NCBI RefSeq assembly: GCF_963678975.1 | Contig: NC_089281.1 | Coordinates: forward strand, 26,888,765-26,952,764 | Direction: 5' to 3' | DNA length: 64,000 nt | Source of the DNA: Dysidea avara | Taxonomy: Eukaryota; Porifera; Demospongiae; Dictyoceratida; Dysideidae | Shown: in pieces, positions 49,500-64,000 of the stretch | Numbering within the stretch: the first letter of the stretch is position 1 | How the letters are laid out: each line of letters opens with the position of its first letter | The notes under the pieces: model-generated | Seen by the model: the letters and a program-made list of their open reading frames with translations, nothing else | Told to the model about the DNA's origin: nothing | Database searches by the model: none | Position numbers and translations under genes: made by a program

Positions 49500-49935
49500 A
49501 ATAAAAATTTTCCGTGCATAATTCTGTGAATGGTAGGGACCTGAGAAAAGGCTTAAATAAAGCCTGTGAATACAGGATAACCAACATGATATGATGTTTT
49601 GATCATTGTATCAAGGACACAGCTTTCTACTTTCTCTACTTTAAACCGCAATGCTACACTCCAATGTTTAATCCATACCTCAATGCCTCAATGTATTACT
49701 TACTGAAGTCACATCCTACACCATTGGATACACCAGTTCAGTACGTAGTCATAGCACAACTTGTGTATGGATTCTAGAAGGCTTACTATTACAGCTTACC
49801 ACCCAGCCAATGTCGAACAGTATAAAATATAAAATAGCTAAATTGGCAAGTAAAGTTTGATAATTTTTCAGACTTTATAGCCGCACCAAACTTTAGTTGT
49901 TTATGGTAATACCAGTAATAGTTTTATTATGCTAG

Positions 49936-61061
<11,126 letters not shown>

Positions 61062-62611
61062 TAGACAAGACTTTTTACAGTATGTAACACTACTACGTAG
61101 ATGTTGTATACTTACTTTGTAGTTTTCTGCATTAATGTGTGACCATTCAACTTTATATAAATTACTTTTACAGCTGCAATTGTTGTTATCATATATCTTA
61201 ATTTTTACAAGTTCATTGGTGTCCTCTTAATCACTACACAGGCAGGTTATGTAGTGAGGCTGCTGTTAATTGGATCATATCTATGTATAAAAACTAAATA
61301 GCTGTCTGTCTGTCAATCTACATTCCTTTCTGGTTAGTCAGCTACCGTATAGCTTAAATATTTCAAGGGGCAAATTTTTCGAGGTTGAGCAATGTTGCTA
61401 AAATTAAAATTTTCACGGATTTGCAAACACTCCCAAAATGTATTAGACTATATGGAGGTCTAAATATTTCAAGGGTAAAATTTTTGCTGATAACACTGAA
61501 AGTTTTCCCCCTCGAAATATTTAGGCTATACAGTATCTATCTTGCTACCCACTATTGAAGTGGTTTTCGTGCCTCACAAAGCACTTATCATCTGGCTTTA
61601 CCAATTAAGCTTATTAAAAGCAGTTCTAACGTATAACCACTGCCATTTTCCACCTATGGTGCATGCGTAGGATGTGCAAGAATGTAGAGCAAAACCCACT
61701 GAAATTCTTTACATAAACCACAAGTAAACACCTAGGCCAAATTAACTTATGCATGCTAGCTTCATAACTGTATGTGATGTATAGCATAGAAGTTATTGTA
61801 CAAAGAGTGCATTCTGATCGTGAGATGTTGGATTCAATTCCTGGATAGTACAACCTTTTTTACATTTTTGGTTACAACTTTTTGCAGGTGTGTTGTACAT
61901 TTATGCATACTTTTTCTCTTATTCTGAAACTTTTGTGTACAATTTTTTTCCTACATGTGTAAGTATTTTCCTTTATTCTCTCACTGTACATGTGTACCAA
62001 CCTACAAGTGCGTTTACACTCATAATCATTATCATAGTAGTACAGAAAAGTGATGACAATAGATATAGCTGTAAGTTGTAGGGTAGCAGGACTGAGTACA
62101 TTTTTATACACTAGCATTGTTTCAGTGCTGTACATACACTTTAGTAGAAAGTTTTTGATACTTGTCATTTTACTTATTGCTAAGCACTAGTCACAATATA
62201 AAATATGATTAATACACATAACATGTATACCCACTAAGGAAACTGTTCTGTCATAGGGCAGGTACATTGGAGGAAAATATTTGCAATTGGTCAGAGATTG
62301 AGAAATTAACAATTCAAAGTCTCAGTAGTTTTGGAGGTGTTAAAGAAGTAGAATGCAAAATACTCTAATTGAACAGTTACCTTATTAAGCCCTGAGTGTA
62401 TTCAGATAATATACAGAGCCCTATCAATTACTTTATAGAATGCACACCTTAAGAAAAAAACTTGAACTGGACAGTCATTTTACTGTTTGGATAACTGTTT
62501 GATTTGAAGTGTTTGGGTAACTAAAAAATCAAGTATCAACTCAATTGTCATAAAACATGCACATACACAGGAACAAACATGTACATATCAATACGATACA
62601 TACACTTATGC
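61062..62611. other. Non-coding 3' flank
   Basis: Contains a short inverted pair taaatatttcaaggg/ccctcgaaatattta near 61356-61532. No gene recognised. Confidence 0.4.
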
Positions 62612-62766
<155 letters not shown>

Positions 62767-63164
62767 TGCATGCACATGCATAATTTATATTATGTTATAT
62801 GCATACTCTAACCAAAGAAACAACACATTAACTTCAACTCAGTCAATACCTTTATTCACTAGTTACTTTTGTTTATAAATGCTTGTCTCTGCAAAAGCAA
62901 TGTTGATCAACAAGTGTAGCAGTGTATGAGTGTATGGTGTTATCAATTAAACAACTACAAAACATTTCCAAGCTAAATATAAAAGATTATGTTAATTCTG
63001 TAACTATACTCCTTCCATTGCATGAATATGCCGTGCATATATAGCTATAGAAGGAAGAACAAAACTTCCAAATGTTTTGGGTTTTTAACCACAAAAGGTT
63101 TTTAACCACAAAAATATTTTGTTCCTGGGTTGTTTTTCTTTTGTGGGGATTTCTGTGATGATGA

Positions 63165-63660
63165 TTAGTATAGGTAATCACACACATTTGAGTGCAATTT
63201 TGGCTGTTACGAGTACAATTATTCCATAATTGCACGAAAATGCGTGTGATTGCCTACTAATCACATAGTGACCACCCTTCGTGGTTTGTAGTACACATCT
63301 ATCCAGTTCTATGTGGCCATTAACTTCTACCAGGTGACTGCATCATCCTTCTTTGTATTACATCATTTGTTGTTGCACTTAAAAGGCTTCACGTGTCAGC
63401 AATTCTGATTGGCTACTCAAATGTCTACATATGTTGCACTTAAAAGGCTTCTATTGTCAGCTTATTTGATTGGCTATTCATTATATCACTTTCTTGTTGC
63501 ACTTAAAAGGCTTCTGTTATTCTGCTATTTTATTGGCTACTTTACAGTGCAATTACAGAAACAAGGCGGTGTGATTTGGGATTAATTGCACTCCTACTAT
63601 TGGGACTAACGTATGGCAAATTAAACCACTATGTGATTAATACTAATAACACTGCATGTT
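63165..63660. repeat. Dispersed repeat R3, copy 2, with internal 60-bp tandem repeat
   Basis: Shares gtgcaattttggctgttac and tgcctactaatcacatagtg with 33340-33750. Three tandem units of about 60 bp carry ttgcacttaaaaggcttc at about 63373, 63433 and 63496, each followed by a tgattggctac-like block. Confidence 0.65.
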
Positions 63661-64000
63661 GTGATGCATGCATGTGACGGCTAGGAGCAACACTTAAACA
63701 CAATGTCAATGACAGGAAATGAAACAGATCAAAGCATTCATCATATAATCCACCTCACTTGACTGTTAATTATTCATGCGTACCAAGAACAATGTTGTCA
63801 ACCTCTCCACATCATGCATCTCACCAATGACAATTAATCCTTTGTTTTAACTTCTGTACTGATTTCTTCAAACAATAATAAAAACTGACCTGTTATGACC
63901 TTGACAAGTTTATATAACTGCTGCATACTTTCATAATATTAAGTTGTAAAAATATAATATCTGAGGGGACCATGATTGACAAGCATTATGTGGATGAGCC
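63661..64000. other. Non-coding end of window
   Basis: No gene or element recognised. Confidence 0.35.

Noticed and set aside
49500..49935. Fusion of the Death/CARD-like gene and the PARP14-like gene into one transcript
   Set aside because: A stop and an overlapping AATAAA end the first gene, and no linking exon is visible. Not excluded, but unsupported.

Overview
The window reads as nuclear DNA of an invertebrate animal, most likely a demosponge. Coding exons are separated by GT-AG introns, noncoding DNA is AT-rich and full of short inverted-repeat elements and CA/CT/GTCA microsatellites. The protein repertoire (a TKL-type kinase with a heptad coiled coil, a Death plus CARD-like protein, a Deltex-family RING-DTC protein, a PARP14-like macro/WWE/PARP protein) resembles the innate-immune gene sets of sponges and cnidarians. 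The species assignment is inference; domain identities were recognised by eye.

Layout. 0.9-5.9 kb (minus): a LETM1 homologue with ten recognisable exons, broken by three in-frame stops and a frameshift. 6.0-7.8 kb: stacked MITEs, including two head-to-tail 299-bp copies sharing a TA. 7.9-10.6 kb (plus): a kinase plus coiled-coil gene with three frameshifts. 11.1-15.9 kb: two copies of a composite repeat (hairpin MITE plus an element with a 62-codon ORF), one carrying a nested 547-bp TIR insertion. 16.1-18.3 kb: relics of a macro-domain/KH-like gene in head-to-head inverted halves. 18.3-24.7 kb: repeats. 24.8-25.4 kb (plus): intact RING-DTC (Deltex-family) exons. 25.4-41.2 kb: gene-poor, with LINE fragments (reverse transcriptase, PHD-type ORF1), SINE-like tails, TIR elements and hairpins. 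41.3-44.4 kb (plus): a decayed transposase-like gene. 45.3-49.5 kb (plus): an intact four-exon Death/CARD-like gene in which every intron is phase 1. 49.9-61.1 kb (plus): a nine-exon PARP14-like gene (coiled coil, KH-like, three macro domains, WWE, PARP), with a frameshift and a stop in exon 5 and a Tyr in place of the catalytic His. 61.1-64.0 kb: repeats.

The biological theme is ADP-ribosyl and ubiquitin signalling. Deltex-family DTC domains, macro domains and PARP14-type ADP-ribosyltransferases work together in vertebrates, where PARP9, DTX3L, PARP15 and PARP14 are physically linked. Here a RING-DTC gene, a PARP14-like gene, a relic of a second macro/KH gene and a Death/CARD-like adaptor lie within about 45 kb. 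Several genes carry lesions, so gene decay, an alternative haplotype or assembly indels must be separated before function is assigned.
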